A stretch of DNA of 64,000 bases from Polyporus tsugae (lineage: Eukaryota > Basidiomycota > Agaricomycetes > Polyporales > Polyporaceae): the NCBI GenBank assembly GCA_024305745.1, contig JAHRBS010000004.1, positions 3,968,001-4,032,000 of the forward strand, written 5' to 3'. Each line of letters begins with the position of its first letter. The stretch's first letter is position 1. A program made the translations under genes and the position numbers. Below are positions 37,870-47,832 of the stretch, piece after piece. The notes under the pieces were generated by a model. It was not told the DNA's origin. It saw only the letters and a list, made by a program, of their open reading frames with translations, and did not search any database.

Positions 37870-40800
37870 TCAACTCCGCCCAGAGCCCCCACCCACCATC
37901 CCTGCTTTCCTCGCCTGCCCGCCCCCGCGTCCCGCCTCAGACCGTGCCGCCGAGGCAGGGGTCTCGTCGTTCACCGCGCGCTGCCACCGGTCGATCAGCC
38001 TCGACACGCCCTGGTACGGCTTCTCAGGCGATGGCGAGCGCACATCCGCATTCGCGTTCGGGTTTGCCGGCGGCTCGAGCCGCGCCGACATCCCACGCTC
38101 AATGCGCGGCGAGGGCGGGGGCGCCATTGACATGTCCTGTAGTGGCTGCTGTCTGACGGACGCACGGGACGGCGGCTGCTCGCGCTGGGGCTGAGGCTCA
38201 GGGAGGGGCGAGCGGCGGGAGGGAGCGCCGTTGACCACCGCGGCAGTGGAGGAGCCGCTGCTGTACGCGGAGTGCGGCGTCTCGAGCCAGCTCACGGGCG
38301 ACGAGCGCGGGGGCAGGCCCGTTGGGGACGTCCGGTGCTTGGCGAAGTCGCGTCCGAACTGCGACCGCCCAGTGTCTTCTGGAACGGCAAGGTTGGCCTT
38401 CGCCAGCACGGGCGACGTCGTAGGCGACAGCTTGGGGAAGCGCGTCGCAGCGGCCGAGGGCGAGAAGGTGTCGACAGACGGCGCGCTGCTCGTGCTCTGG
38501 TGACTCTTGAGCGAGAGCGCGGCCGGCTTGGCTGGTGGGCCGGAGCCTTTGGGCGGCTTCAATGCAACGATCGTCTCGTAGTGCTGCACCATGTCCGAGA
38601 TCGAGCTGCGCCGCGCCTGTTGTGGTCTGCGAGGAGCCCCAGGTAGCGAGAGTGCAGCCTGCTGAGCGAATCCGGCAGCGGCCGCTGTCGACGATGGCAC
38701 CTCCATCTCAGCAGCAGGGGTTGACTTGGATGCAGTAATGGGGGATATGAACATGGACTGAGGCCGCGAACGGCCTACGGGAGGTTCGGAGGCGGTAGGG
38801 GAGGTAGCAGCGGGGGGCATTGGCAGACGGCGTGAACCAGGCTGTGAAGATGGTTGCTTCGTGTGCTTGCTAGGCGAGGTTATAGGCCGCTCGGAGGGTA
38901 TTGGCGGCTCTGGGGTTGAGATGGGCTGTGGTGAAGACGAGCGCGGCTTGCTCGTCACAGGAGGAGGTTTCATTGTCGACCCCGAAGCAGGCATGATCAC
39001 GGAACTCCTCTTGTTCGGGGCAGTTGCGGTCGTGGGGCTCTTCGCCTTGTCGAGACCCCCACCCCATAAGTCGACGAGCTCGTGTACTGAGCTCTGCCTC
39101 CCCTTACTCTTCGTCCTCCGTCTCCGCTGACCCTCGCCCGTACCGTTGAGCGGCACACTAGTCTTCCCCAACTCGTTCATCTTCTCCACGGCACCACCTC
39201 TCGGCACGTACCCACTAGGATCCTCAGGCTCAACATCGCTCACAGACGACCCCGAATCCTGCCTCGACTGCGACCTGCGCTTAGGAGACGGGAGAGGGCT
39301 CCAGTTATCGGTAAGCCCACCAGGCGAAGGCGATGGCGCAGCGGCCCGCCTCGCCCCAGTGCCAGAAGGCATCTGCAACCCAAGCCCAGCATTGGTAGCT
39401 TTCACATCCTTGCGCGTGTTTAACGGCTTTGTCGTCGCAGGGGACTTCGACTGCTTCCTCTCCCGCCTCTCCTCCGCCTTCCGCCGCTCGCGCTCAGACT
39501 TGCCCAGGGGAATCTTGTCGAGGTTCTCCAGCGCTCTGTCCCACTCCCGCTCGAGCTCCGTCGCGCTCGACACGATCTGCGCCTGCTGCGGGACGACGCT
39601 CTCCGCCTCGAGCGGCTTCGCGAGCGCGATCGGGCTGCGCTCGATGAAGCTCGCACGTTTGCTTGGGGAGTCTCGGAGTTTGGGTCGCTCATCGGGCGGG
39701 GCGTTGAGGCCCGTCGTACGCACGCCTAACGGTACGCCGCCCATGTCCTCATCAGACCCGGTGAGCCAATCCTGCGGTGGCGGCCGCGGAGGGAGAGACG
39801 GGGGAGAGGGACCTGTGAGGAGGTCGACAGGCTCGGGCTGGGCGGGAGGCGCCGTCTTCATGGACACTGAGCTCCGGTGCTTGCGCGAGAGAGACGGTCG
39901 GCTCTGGAGGGGGTGAGGGGCCTGCCTGCTCGGACCGTCCTCCTTCTTGGTGAGGAAGGTCGACGGTCGCGGGTTGGCTGCATGAGCCTCACGCATCGCG
40001 GTGCCGGTGACCTGCTGAGAACGCACGCCATCGAAGCGACCTTTCACGCCTGGGGGATTGAGGGCTGAAGCCGCACCGCCCGTATTCGAGCCTAGAGCAC
40101 CCCTGTAGCTGTTACGCGACGGCGGGCGATCAGACGGACGCGTAGGTAAGGGTGGAGGCTTCTCTGCTGGAGCGCCTGGCGAAGGAGACGCAAAGGTCCG
40201 GTCGAGATCTTCAAGCGAGGGGAACCGCTCCTCTGCAGACATGCCCTCCTGCGCTGAGGATGGCGCCTTGACGTGTTGCCGCCATGATTGCGAGGGAGGG
40301 GGTATTGGCGATAAACTGCTCGACTGAGGCTGGATCTGGGATTGCGGTAGTTGGGGAGAAGGCGTTGGTCGTGACGCATGGATGCTTGGAGGCCGGTATG
40401 TCGTATTAGACGTGCCAAGTCCGCCGTGCTCGCTAGGTGTGGGAGGGGTAACGTTGTAAGGGGCACTCGAGGCGCTTGAAGACGACCCAAAGCTAGCCAA
40501 GCCCGTTCGACTCATCCGCGCCTCAGCGAGCGTGGGTGCCTGAGGCTGCGAAGGCAGCGCAGCAAGGCCATCGAATGCGTCCTTCCCTATTCGACTGTGA
40601 CGAGATCGCGAGGGCTGCGAGGGAGGTATCGATGGGCGGGAGCTGGTAGCTGCAGATGCCGATGAGACGGCAGCCTTCGCAGGGTCAAAGGCATCTCCAA
40701 ATCCAGTGCCGAAGCCGGAAGAAGCGTTCTCGGCAGGCTTGCCGCCAGTGGGTGGTGAGCGAGCGGTCTGGGTACTGGGGAACTTGCTTCCGAAGCCCGA

Positions 40801-42354
40801 CGAGAAGTCGTTGTCGAACCCACGCTGCAAGCTCAAATCCGCCTTCTGCGCCGACTGACGAGATGCGGTACTCCAAACATCCGTATCGTTCTTGCTCGCG
40901 AGAGAAGCAGGATCATTGCCTAACGATGGCTGACCTGACCTCACCGCGCGAAGACCGCCTTTCCAAGCGCGATCGTTGTCGTCGTCTCCAAACTTCGTCT
41001 CGAACGTAACAGGCTTCTCCGGACTCGCGTGTCTTGATGGACCTTTGGCGAAAGGTTGAGCTGATCCCTGTGGTCGACCTCGACGCATGGGGGCAATAGC
41101 CTCGAGCACCTTTTCGCGAGCCTCTACACCAGCATTCTTTGGGGGTTGCTGAGACTTGTATGAAACAAGTTCTTCGAGAGGGTTGGCACCGACGTTCGGA
41201 GAAAGAGCCTGGAGGGGGGCTTGGAGTGATCGGGGGGAGAGTGGCTCTTTGGCAGGCAAATTGTAGGTAAACCGTGACTTCGTACCACGGAGACTATGGA
41301 CGTGCAGCAGGATCTCGAATACGGATGGACGTTGCGCCCCATGCTCCTTCAACATGGAAGCTACTGAGATGTGAGCCCATGCTCAGTCGTCAGGCGTACA
41401 GAGACGTACCAATCAAGCTGTTCATCTGTGCTGAGTACACGGGATACGGGGGGATCTTGTACTGCACATTAAGAATTGCGAGGGGCCCGTGTTCCTCGAA
41501 TGGGGTAGTGTAGTAGCAGAGTTTGTAGAGGAGCACACCTAGGGCCCATACGTCACTCTTCTCGTCGATTGGCCGTCGCAGGTGGACGTCGATCATTTCG
41601 GGAGCACGATACTGGAGCGTAGTGTGTCGATTGAGATCGGATTCAAGCAGTCGGAGCTCCTGTGTGTTGGTCGGGACCTTCTGCACCGGGGTAGCACTGC
41701 CAAAGTCGCATAACCTGTAGGAAGTGACAGACGCCTGAAGGATGTTCTCGACCTTGAGATCGCGGTGAAGGATTGGGGGCTTGAGGGCGTGCATTGCAGC
41801 AAGACCTTCGCAGACGTCGATGAAGATAGTGAGGATCTCAGACTCGGTGAGTCGCTCTCGTAGTCGACGATTCATCATGTCGATGATGCCTCCGCCGGGG
41901 CAGAATTCCATGAGGATGAAGACCTCGTAGGTGCCGTTCGCCATACGATGCCAAGCCGCGTCCACGAGGAAAACGATGTTGGGGTGGCCTTTGAGGATCC
42001 GCTGGGAAACATGGGTTCACAAGGTGCACAGGAAAAGATGATGTTCCAGTCACCATTATATCGACCTCCTTCTTGACCTCTGAGAGCATGACCTCGGTTG
42101 GGACGGCGATGCGCTTGAGGACATGATGGGTAGTGTTGTAGACCGGCTGGGCAGTTCTGACAAGATAGACATGGGCAAAACCGCCTAGAGGGGAGTAAGG
42201 AACCGATGGAGATGCGATCTAGCGACGAAGGTTACAGACCTTGGCTCAGGTAGCGCTCCACGACGACGGTGTACTTGTTGACCGTGATGCTCTGGCCGGG
42301 AACGAGAGTGCCCTTGTTGGCTTGTGCTGGGTATCCTTGCTGGTATGCCTGCAT
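37870..42354 (-). CDS. Ark1/Prk1 (NAK) family serine/threonine protein kinase
   Basis: N-terminal kinase with a very long disordered tail. The ATG at 42354 reads MQAYQQGYPAQANKGTLVPG, then the P-loop region VVVERYLSQGGFAHVYLV across an intron. Later exons carry RILKGHPNIVFLVDAAW, FILMEFCPGGGIIDMMN, the catalytic loop HRDLKVENIL, DFG in LCDFGSATPVQKVP, APE in LQYRAPEMIDVH, and EKSDVWALGVLLYKLCYY. HRDLKVEN and the APEMID segment are typical of the Ark/Prk, AAK1/GAK group. One large exon (37870-41355) encodes about 1160 residues rich in Ser/Pro with several proline patches (PPPLPTRPSDRPPS), ending near a conserved YQGVSRLIDRWQRAV. These kinases phosphorylate endocytic coat proteins at actin patches. 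Four introns lie in the kinase domain. The start could be further upstream in the same frame. Confidence 0.92.
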
Positions 42355-42779
42355 GGCAGGCGTGGAGGGGGAGGGGGAGGCAGCCGAGGCCAGAAGCGGA
42401 GAGAGGAATAGCTGGCTGTAGCCGACGGCACACTCTTGTTCAACTGAACGCCATGGTAGACGCCGGGCCCGGGATCTTCCGGGAATACTGCATGCAGCGT
42501 GAATTCCGGAGACGGTAGACTTGGGCTTGAGACCATAAGTATGTGCATACTTATCATTGCTCACGTGGCGGGGATTCGACCTAGCGGCTGCCTTGGTGAT
42601 GTAGTTGAGACCCTAGCGTAGGGTCAGCACGTGGGATCTAATCTATTAGTACTGTATGACGCACGCGGTCCGGTTTTCGAGGCCTGGCGTGGAACGCTCG
42701 AGCTGGGATTCACATCCGCTGCCTCCTGCTCATCTGCTTGCCTCGTACCCTATTCTTCACTCTTACCTCCTCTATCACC
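42355..42779. promoter_or_regulatory. Divergent promoter with two E-boxes and a TAGGGT palindrome
   Basis: Between the kinase and dehydrogenase start codons. CACGTG occurs at 42562-42567 and 42628-42633. A perfect inverted repeat lies at 42609-42625, with 7-base arms GACCCTA and TAGGGTC around GCG. CACGTG is the core site of bHLH factors, and ACCCTA/TAGGGT resembles the Tbf1-type motif in fungi. Seen directly; use as regulatory sites is inferred. Confidence 0.5.
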
Positions 42780-44202
42780 ATGGATAGACCAGGGAATGCC
42801 CACCTCCTCCATGTCCAGCACTCGGAGCCCAACCCCTTCTCCCGTCCAGGTACTCCGGGCCACCACGCTCTCCAGATAGGCTTCGTCGGGCTAGGTGCGA
42901 TGGGCTATCCCATGGCCCGCAATCTCGCCAATTGGCGAAAAGAGCACGTCCATGGATCCTCCCCCATTCTCGTCTGGAACCGTACCAAGGCGAAGGCAGA
43001 CGACCTCGTCAAGCAGACCGGAGAAGGACTGATTGCTGCCGCAGACTCTGTCGAGCACATCGCGAACGAATGCGACATCATCATTACGAACCTGTCGGAT
43101 GATGCAGCTGTCCGGAAGGTATACGATCAATTCGCCAAGGCTCTCGAGGTCAGTATTCCACTCTCAAGAGGATTAACCACTCCCTGAACGCGCCGTATGA
43201 AGGAGTCGAAACCTACAAAGAACAAGATCTTCGTAGAGACGAGTACCATTTACCCCGCCCTCGCAGGTATACTGCTTCTGGTCTTGTCTCTGTCTACACT
43301 ATCTCACGACAATTGATTAGTCGAGCTCGACAGCCTTTTTTCCAACATACCCTCTACGCACTTCATCGCCGCTCCAGTCTTTGGGCCTCCTGCAGCAGCC
43401 ACAGCAGCTCAGCTACTTATAGTAATGTCCGGAGACTATCGATCGAAGAAGGAAGTTGCGCATATACTCCATCCTGCGGTGGGCAGGAAGGTCCTGGACC
43501 TCGGCGGAAACGTTGAGAAGGGTACGCTTCTCAAAGTAATATGCACATACCCTATTTGATCGAAACTTTCACAGCACCTACTTTCAAGCTCATCGGCAAC
43601 GCAATGATTCTAGGCTCTCTCGAGCTCATTGCTGAAGTTTACACGCTCTCGGAGAAAGCTGGCATAGGTGCTGCATCGGTACATCAATTCATCAAGGATG
43701 TTATGCCTGCCCCGCCGTCAGTCAATTTGCGCTCTCGTATTAACCCGTTCACTCAATATCGCGCGGGGGTGTTTCCAGTTTGATCAGCTATGGCGACAAG
43801 ATGCTGCACGACAAGTTCGATGGCAGCAAGGGCTTTGCGATCGATGGTGGCCTGAAAGATTCGCAGCACATACGCCGCCTTGCGACCGAGTTGGACACTC
43901 CCATGCCTGCCTTGGTACGTTCGTGATTATGCCTATCTCTATGCATGTGGTGACCGAACGGCAACTATAGGATGCTGCGCACCACCATATGCTCACCGCC
44001 AGAGCGCTTTACGCCAACCAAGTCAGGACAGGAGAAGCTAAATTCGATGTCCTCGACTGGAGCTCCCTGATCGCTGGTACACGTGTTGCTGCTGGCTTGG
44101 ATCCGTTTGACAGCAGTAAGGTAAGTGCTCCAACACAACCATGCCGGTCTTGAGTTAACATTGTCCCTGTAGCAACACAACAAGCCTGTCCCTGAAGACT
44201 AG
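42780..44202 (+). CDS. Beta-hydroxyacid dehydrogenase (3-hydroxyisobutyrate dehydrogenase-like)
   Basis: NAD(P)-dependent enzyme of the 6PGDH/HIBADH superfamily. The ATG at 42780 gives an N-terminal extension of about 32 residues before the Rossmann motif IGFVGLGAMGYPMARNLANW. Then come ILVWNRTKAKADDL, CDIIITNLSDDAAVRKVY, VETSTIYPALA, and the substrate-side APVFGPPAAATAAQLLIVMS. The catalytic lysine lies in APTFKLIGNAMILGSLEL, followed by the C-terminal helical part (DKFDGSKGFAIDGGLKDSQH) and an end PVPED at TAG 44200-44202. Six introns, with frames restored at each (for example GAG AAG G|GTACGC ... CACAG|CA). Relatives oxidise 3-hydroxyisobutyrate in valine breakdown or other beta-hydroxy acids; the exact substrate is open. 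No clear mitochondrial presequence. Confidence 0.87.
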
Positions 44203-44578
44203 AGTGGTGCATATGCGTTCGTACACGACCGAAGAAGCCAACTCGATTTGATCGCGCATAGAAGAACGAATGTCGGATGCAGTGTATTCCCTAATGCATG
44301 TATTATTGGGCTGTACTGATACTCGCCTGCGAACGGCGTTCGTTGCTTTCCCCACCTATCACCGACTACTTCAGCGTTGACCTCGTGCCCAATTAACGCT
44401 TGTGAGTGTACCGCCTGCCCCTTAGCTTGGCTGCAGCAAAGAAGTATAAAGCTGTACGGCTTCTGGGTGAGTAGCTATACCACTTAGCAGTCCCACAGTC
44501 TACAAGTGAGCCTGTACACTTCAACGCAATCAATCGATTCTCGCTGATCGGCCTTGTCCAGGCGATATTCATGCTCAA

Positions 44579-46441
44579 ATGCGTCTGCTGAACACGAAGA
44601 CATTCACATTTATCTCCATCAATGATCCTCATTCCGTCCCTTACGCCATTCTCTCCCACGTATGGTCAAAACAAGGCGAACAAACCTACCAAGAGTTCCT
44701 CGAACTCGTGGCCGAGGCCAACCGCGTATCCAACCCTCGACATGCGAGCGACATCCTCACCCGCATCTCCGCAAAAGTCCGGCGGTGCTGCGCTCAGGCC
44801 CTCGCGGACGGGTACGAGTTCGTCTGGATCGATTCGTGCTGCATCGACAAGACGAGCAGCGCCGAGTTATCCGAGGCGATCAACTCGATGTACACCTGGT
44901 ATAGCTGCGCAGCGCGTTGCTACGCTTTCCTCAAAGACGTGGACGATGATGATGACCCATACGCGCCTGCATCACAGTTACGGAGCTCGGTATGGTTCAC
45001 GAGAGGGTGGACACTCCAAGAGTTGATCGCGCCTGCGCTGGTCGTGTTCCTTTCGCGAGTGTGGAACCCCATCGGAACGAAGAGCAGCCTTGCGCCTCTG
45101 ATCGAGGCGATCACCGGTATCGAGGTCGATATACTCACCGGGGTGCGCTCGCCCAGCGAGGTTAGCGTCTCGAAGCGGATGTCCTGGGCAGCGAAGCGGG
45201 TCACGACGCGGGAAGAGGACCGCGCGTACTCGCTCCTCGGTCTGTTTGGGATCCACATGCCGACCATCTATGGGGAAGGGCGGAACGCGTTCTTCAGGCT
45301 GCAAGAGGATATCCTCAGGCAGATTCCGGACGACACGCTCTTCACATGGGGCCGGCGATTCCTCGTGCGCAAGGTGTCCCACTTGCAGTGCCTGGAGCAG
45401 CAGTTACCTCCATGGAGGGCCGCATACAACAACCTCTTTGCATCCTCCCCGAGCGACTTTGCGCATACATCCGACTTCCGGCCCATATCCCATGCCACGC
45501 TCCTGCAGCGTCTTGGTCTCTTCGAGGACAACGCCCAACAGGTCCCCCCAACGTACGCCACGACGCGCTTCGGCATTCGCGCAGAGCTCCCGCTGTTGTG
45601 CTTCGAGGATAGCCAGGCGGGGATTTACAGCGGGGCGCGGGCGAAGATCGGCTTCCTGCTCTGCGAGGACGCGCGCGAGCGGCTCGTCGCGATCATCCTC
45701 CGCGACGCGTCGACGTACCGCGACTTCAGGCGCCTGCACGACTCGACCTCTTCGACGCTCCTCGTCGGCGCACGCATCCCTGCCAAGCCGGATGCCGACA
45801 AGAAACGATGGTCGGACCATCGTCTCGTCGCGTTCACGAGCGACGTGCTCGAGCGCATCCGGCAGTCCAGGCGCATCTCTGTCACGCTGGTCCATATCTC
45901 GAAGGGCACGGCGCACGCGCGAGAGGACCCTTCTGTCGTCACGGCGGGCAATCCCGGTCGAGTGTGTACGCTGGTATTCCCCCAGTGGCGCAGGTCGGCG
46001 CTGGCGAAGGAAGGCTTCATGGTCCAGGAAATCGTCGCAGACTCGGGGGCATCCCGCCTCGGACGCAAGCACGTCTTTGTGCTATCGCACAACGTGCACG
46101 GCATCGTACGCGTCGTTATCGACCTCGACGCGACGTCGTGCTCCCTGTTTCTGCAGATGGGGATTCTCCCGTCAGGCAGCCCTCTTACCACGGACATTTG
46201 GAAAGGCGACGACGTGCTGCATGAGAGCGAGGTCCTTTGTGTCGAGCCGCTAATGCGTGCTGATGGCGCAGCACCCACAGAGGGCGTGTTGTATCCTCTG
46301 GGTGGAGGTGCGCATGCTTCGGGGACGACGGGGACGGTGGTCTTGCGCTTTTCCGTCACTTCTTCCCAGTCTCCCCGCGACGTGGTGTTTACGTTGGATA
46401 TCGAGACCGTTGACCATCTGGCCCTACCCCTTGATGATTAG
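44579..46441 (+). CDS. HET-domain protein (heterokaryon incompatibility-like)
   Basis: Single-exon gene of 620 codons. The N-terminal HET domain is clear: PYAILSHVWSKQGEQTYQEF, then WIDSCCIDKTSSAELSEAIN, TWYSCAARCYAFLKDV and WFTRGWTLQELIAPALVVF, followed by RMSWAAKRVTTREEDRAYSL and GIHMPTIYGEGRNAFFRLQE. This matches the HET-E/HET-D type N-terminal half. Unlike NLR-type HET proteins it has no NACHT, WD40 or ankyrin part; the C-terminal half (about 270-620) shows no recognised domain. HET proteins trigger cell death on non-self recognition in ascomycetes; in basidiomycetes they are very numerous and their roles are poorly known. The absence of introns contrasts with nearly all neighbours. Confidence 0.93.
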   Translation: MRLLNTKTFTFISINDPHSVPYAILSHVWSKQGEQTYQEFLELVAEANRVSNPRHASDILTRISAKVRRCCAQALADGYEFVWIDSCCIDKTSSAELSEAINSMYTWYSCAARCYAFLKDVDDDDDPYAPASQLRSSVWFTRGWTLQELIAPALVVFLSRVWNPIGTKSSLAPLIEAITGIEVDILTGVRSPSEVSVSKRMSWAAKRVTTREEDRAYSLLGLFGIHMPTIYGEGRNAFFRLQEDILRQIPDDTLFTWGRRFLVRKVSHLQCLEQQLPPWRAAYNNLFASSPSDFAHTSDFRPISHATLLQRLGLFEDNAQQVPPTYATTRFGIRAELPLLCFEDSQAGIYSGARAKIGFLLCEDARERLVAIILRDASTYRDFRRLHDSTSSTLLVGARIPAKPDADKKRWSDHRLVAFTSDVLERIRQSRRISVTLVHISKGTAHAREDPSVVTAGNPGRVCTLVFPQWRRSALAKEGFMVQEIVADSGASRLGRKHVFVLSHNVHGIVRVVIDLDATSCSLFLQMGILPSGSPLTTDIWKGDDVLHESEVLCVEPLMRADGAAPTEGVLYPLGGGAHASGTTGTVVLRFSVTSSQSPRDVVFTLDIETVDHLALPLDD

Positions 46442-46750
46442 TTCCCTGTTTTTCCTTGGTTATATGCGTGCAAAATTGCACAATAGTAATATTCTCTCTC
46501 CGACTTCACGGTGCTAGTAGTGTCTGTTCAAGTTGCTGGACCCGTTACATTTTCTGACTTGCCTCAATGCTGAACCCGGCTGAAAAGGCCAGAAGAATTA
46601 ACACACAGAATTCTATGATGTTACCTTCTGCGAGTCGGAGTACACCTTCCAAAACGGGACACGGCCAATCTGCAGGTGGTGAAGCGCCGGTTGAGGATAC
46701 GTTCTGCTCACTGCTCAGCTCTCGCTCACTGACCCGGACTGGTGGCCGTC
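46442..46750. other. Intergenic between the HET gene and uL10m
   Basis: About 310 bases containing the HET gene 3' flank and the short promoter of the mitoribosomal gene. No ORF of note. Confidence 0.5.
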
Positions 46751-47635
46751 ATGTTGAGGGCAGCGTCACGACTTCCCGCCGCTCGGCCGGTGCTCATCCA
46801 TGCCCGGTCATACGCCGTCTCTCTCAAGGCCCCGGTCGTCTACCCGCGGATGAAGGGCACGCCTCGAGTCTACGCCGAGCGCAAGAACTACCTCTACAAC
46901 CAATACACCCGTCTCCTCCAGGGCACCTCTACCGCACCCCTCATCCTCTTCGAGCACTCCGACTTCTCTGCAACGCGTCTCGTCCAGCTCCGCGCAGACA
47001 TCGCCGCAGCAGTAGCCAAGCATGCTGGCACACCCGCTCCGTCACTCACATCCCCCACACCCACACCATCACCACCCGCCGCCTTGCCCACGTTCACCGT
47101 CCTCCGGACGTCCCTCTTCGGCGTGGCGCTGCGCAATATGAACCACTCATTCGATGATACCATGCGGAAAGACATCGCGAAGACCGTGACGGGCACCCTC
47201 GCCGTCCTCTCCTTCCCCGAGCTCAACCCCCCACAACTCAAAGCGATCCTCCGCGTCCTCGCGCGTTCCGTGCCCCCACGCAAGCCGAAGACCCAAGAAC
47301 AGATCGCGGAGCAGAAGAAGGCGGTGGAGGCGGCGTTCGTCCCTGGCCGGCGGCCGAAGCGGCAGCGGCCCACGCCAGTGCCCGACTTGAAGCTGTTGGG
47401 CGCACTCATCGAGGGAAGGCTGTTCAAGGCGGAGAGCGTGCAGAGCGTGGCGGACTTGCCGACGCTGGATACGTTGAGGGCGCAGATCGTTGGGCTGCTG
47501 AGCGCACCGGCGGCTCAGCTGTCTATGGTGCTGAGCGAAGCGAGTGGAGGGAAGCTGAAGAGGACGTTGGAGGGGTTCAAAAAGAGCTTGGAGGAGCCCG
47601 AGGTACAGGCCCAGGATGGCCAGGCTCCTTCATGA
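46751..47635 (+). CDS. Mitochondrial large-subunit ribosomal protein uL10m (MRPL11-like)
   Basis: Single exon. The ATG at 46751 reads MLRAASRLPAARPVLIHARS, an Arg-rich amphipathic presequence typical of mitochondrial import, then PRMKGTPRVYAERKNYLYNQ, the conserved uL10m/MRPL11 motif. FEHSDFSATRLVQLRADIA and FTVLRTSLFGVALRNM follow as in uL10. A lineage-specific Pro/Thr/Ser insertion (TSPTPTPSPP) interrupts the fold near residue 100. The end has VSMVL-like SAPAAQLSMVLSEASG. About 294 residues. It would sit at the base of the L7/L12 stalk of the mitoribosome. A further in-frame upstream codon (GTG at 46742) is not a credible start. Confidence 0.88.
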   Translation: MLRAASRLPAARPVLIHARSYAVSLKAPVVYPRMKGTPRVYAERKNYLYNQYTRLLQGTSTAPLILFEHSDFSATRLVQLRADIAAAVAKHAGTPAPSLTSPTPTPSPPAALPTFTVLRTSLFGVALRNMNHSFDDTMRKDIAKTVTGTLAVLSFPELNPPQLKAILRVLARSVPPRKPKTQEQIAEQKKAVEAAFVPGRRPKRQRPTPVPDLKLLGALIEGRLFKAESVQSVADLPTLDTLRAQIVGLLSAPAAQLSMVLSEASGGKLKRTLEGFKKSLEEPEVQAQDGQAPS

Positions 47636-47832
47636 TGGGCATATAGAGGTTCGGGTCGTTTGTAGTGCATATATTCATCTAATACGGCATTTATCCCCAT
47701 CGACTCATCTCACACCAAGTGACGAGATGGTTCGTGTGTACAGCGAAGACAATGCATGCGATATGAGGTTGAGGAATAGGTTGGAAGAGCGAAACAACAG
47801 CGGTGGTCGAACAACAAGAATTCATAACTAGA

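Noticed and set aside
42560..42610. tRNA-like GGTCGAATCCCC on the minus strand
   Set aside because: The T54 position is wrong and no D or anticodon arm folds; the hairpin here is better read as a promoter palindrome.
45404..46359. Long minus ORFs opposite the HET gene
   Set aside because: Antisense shadows of a GC-rich single-exon gene; no known motif.
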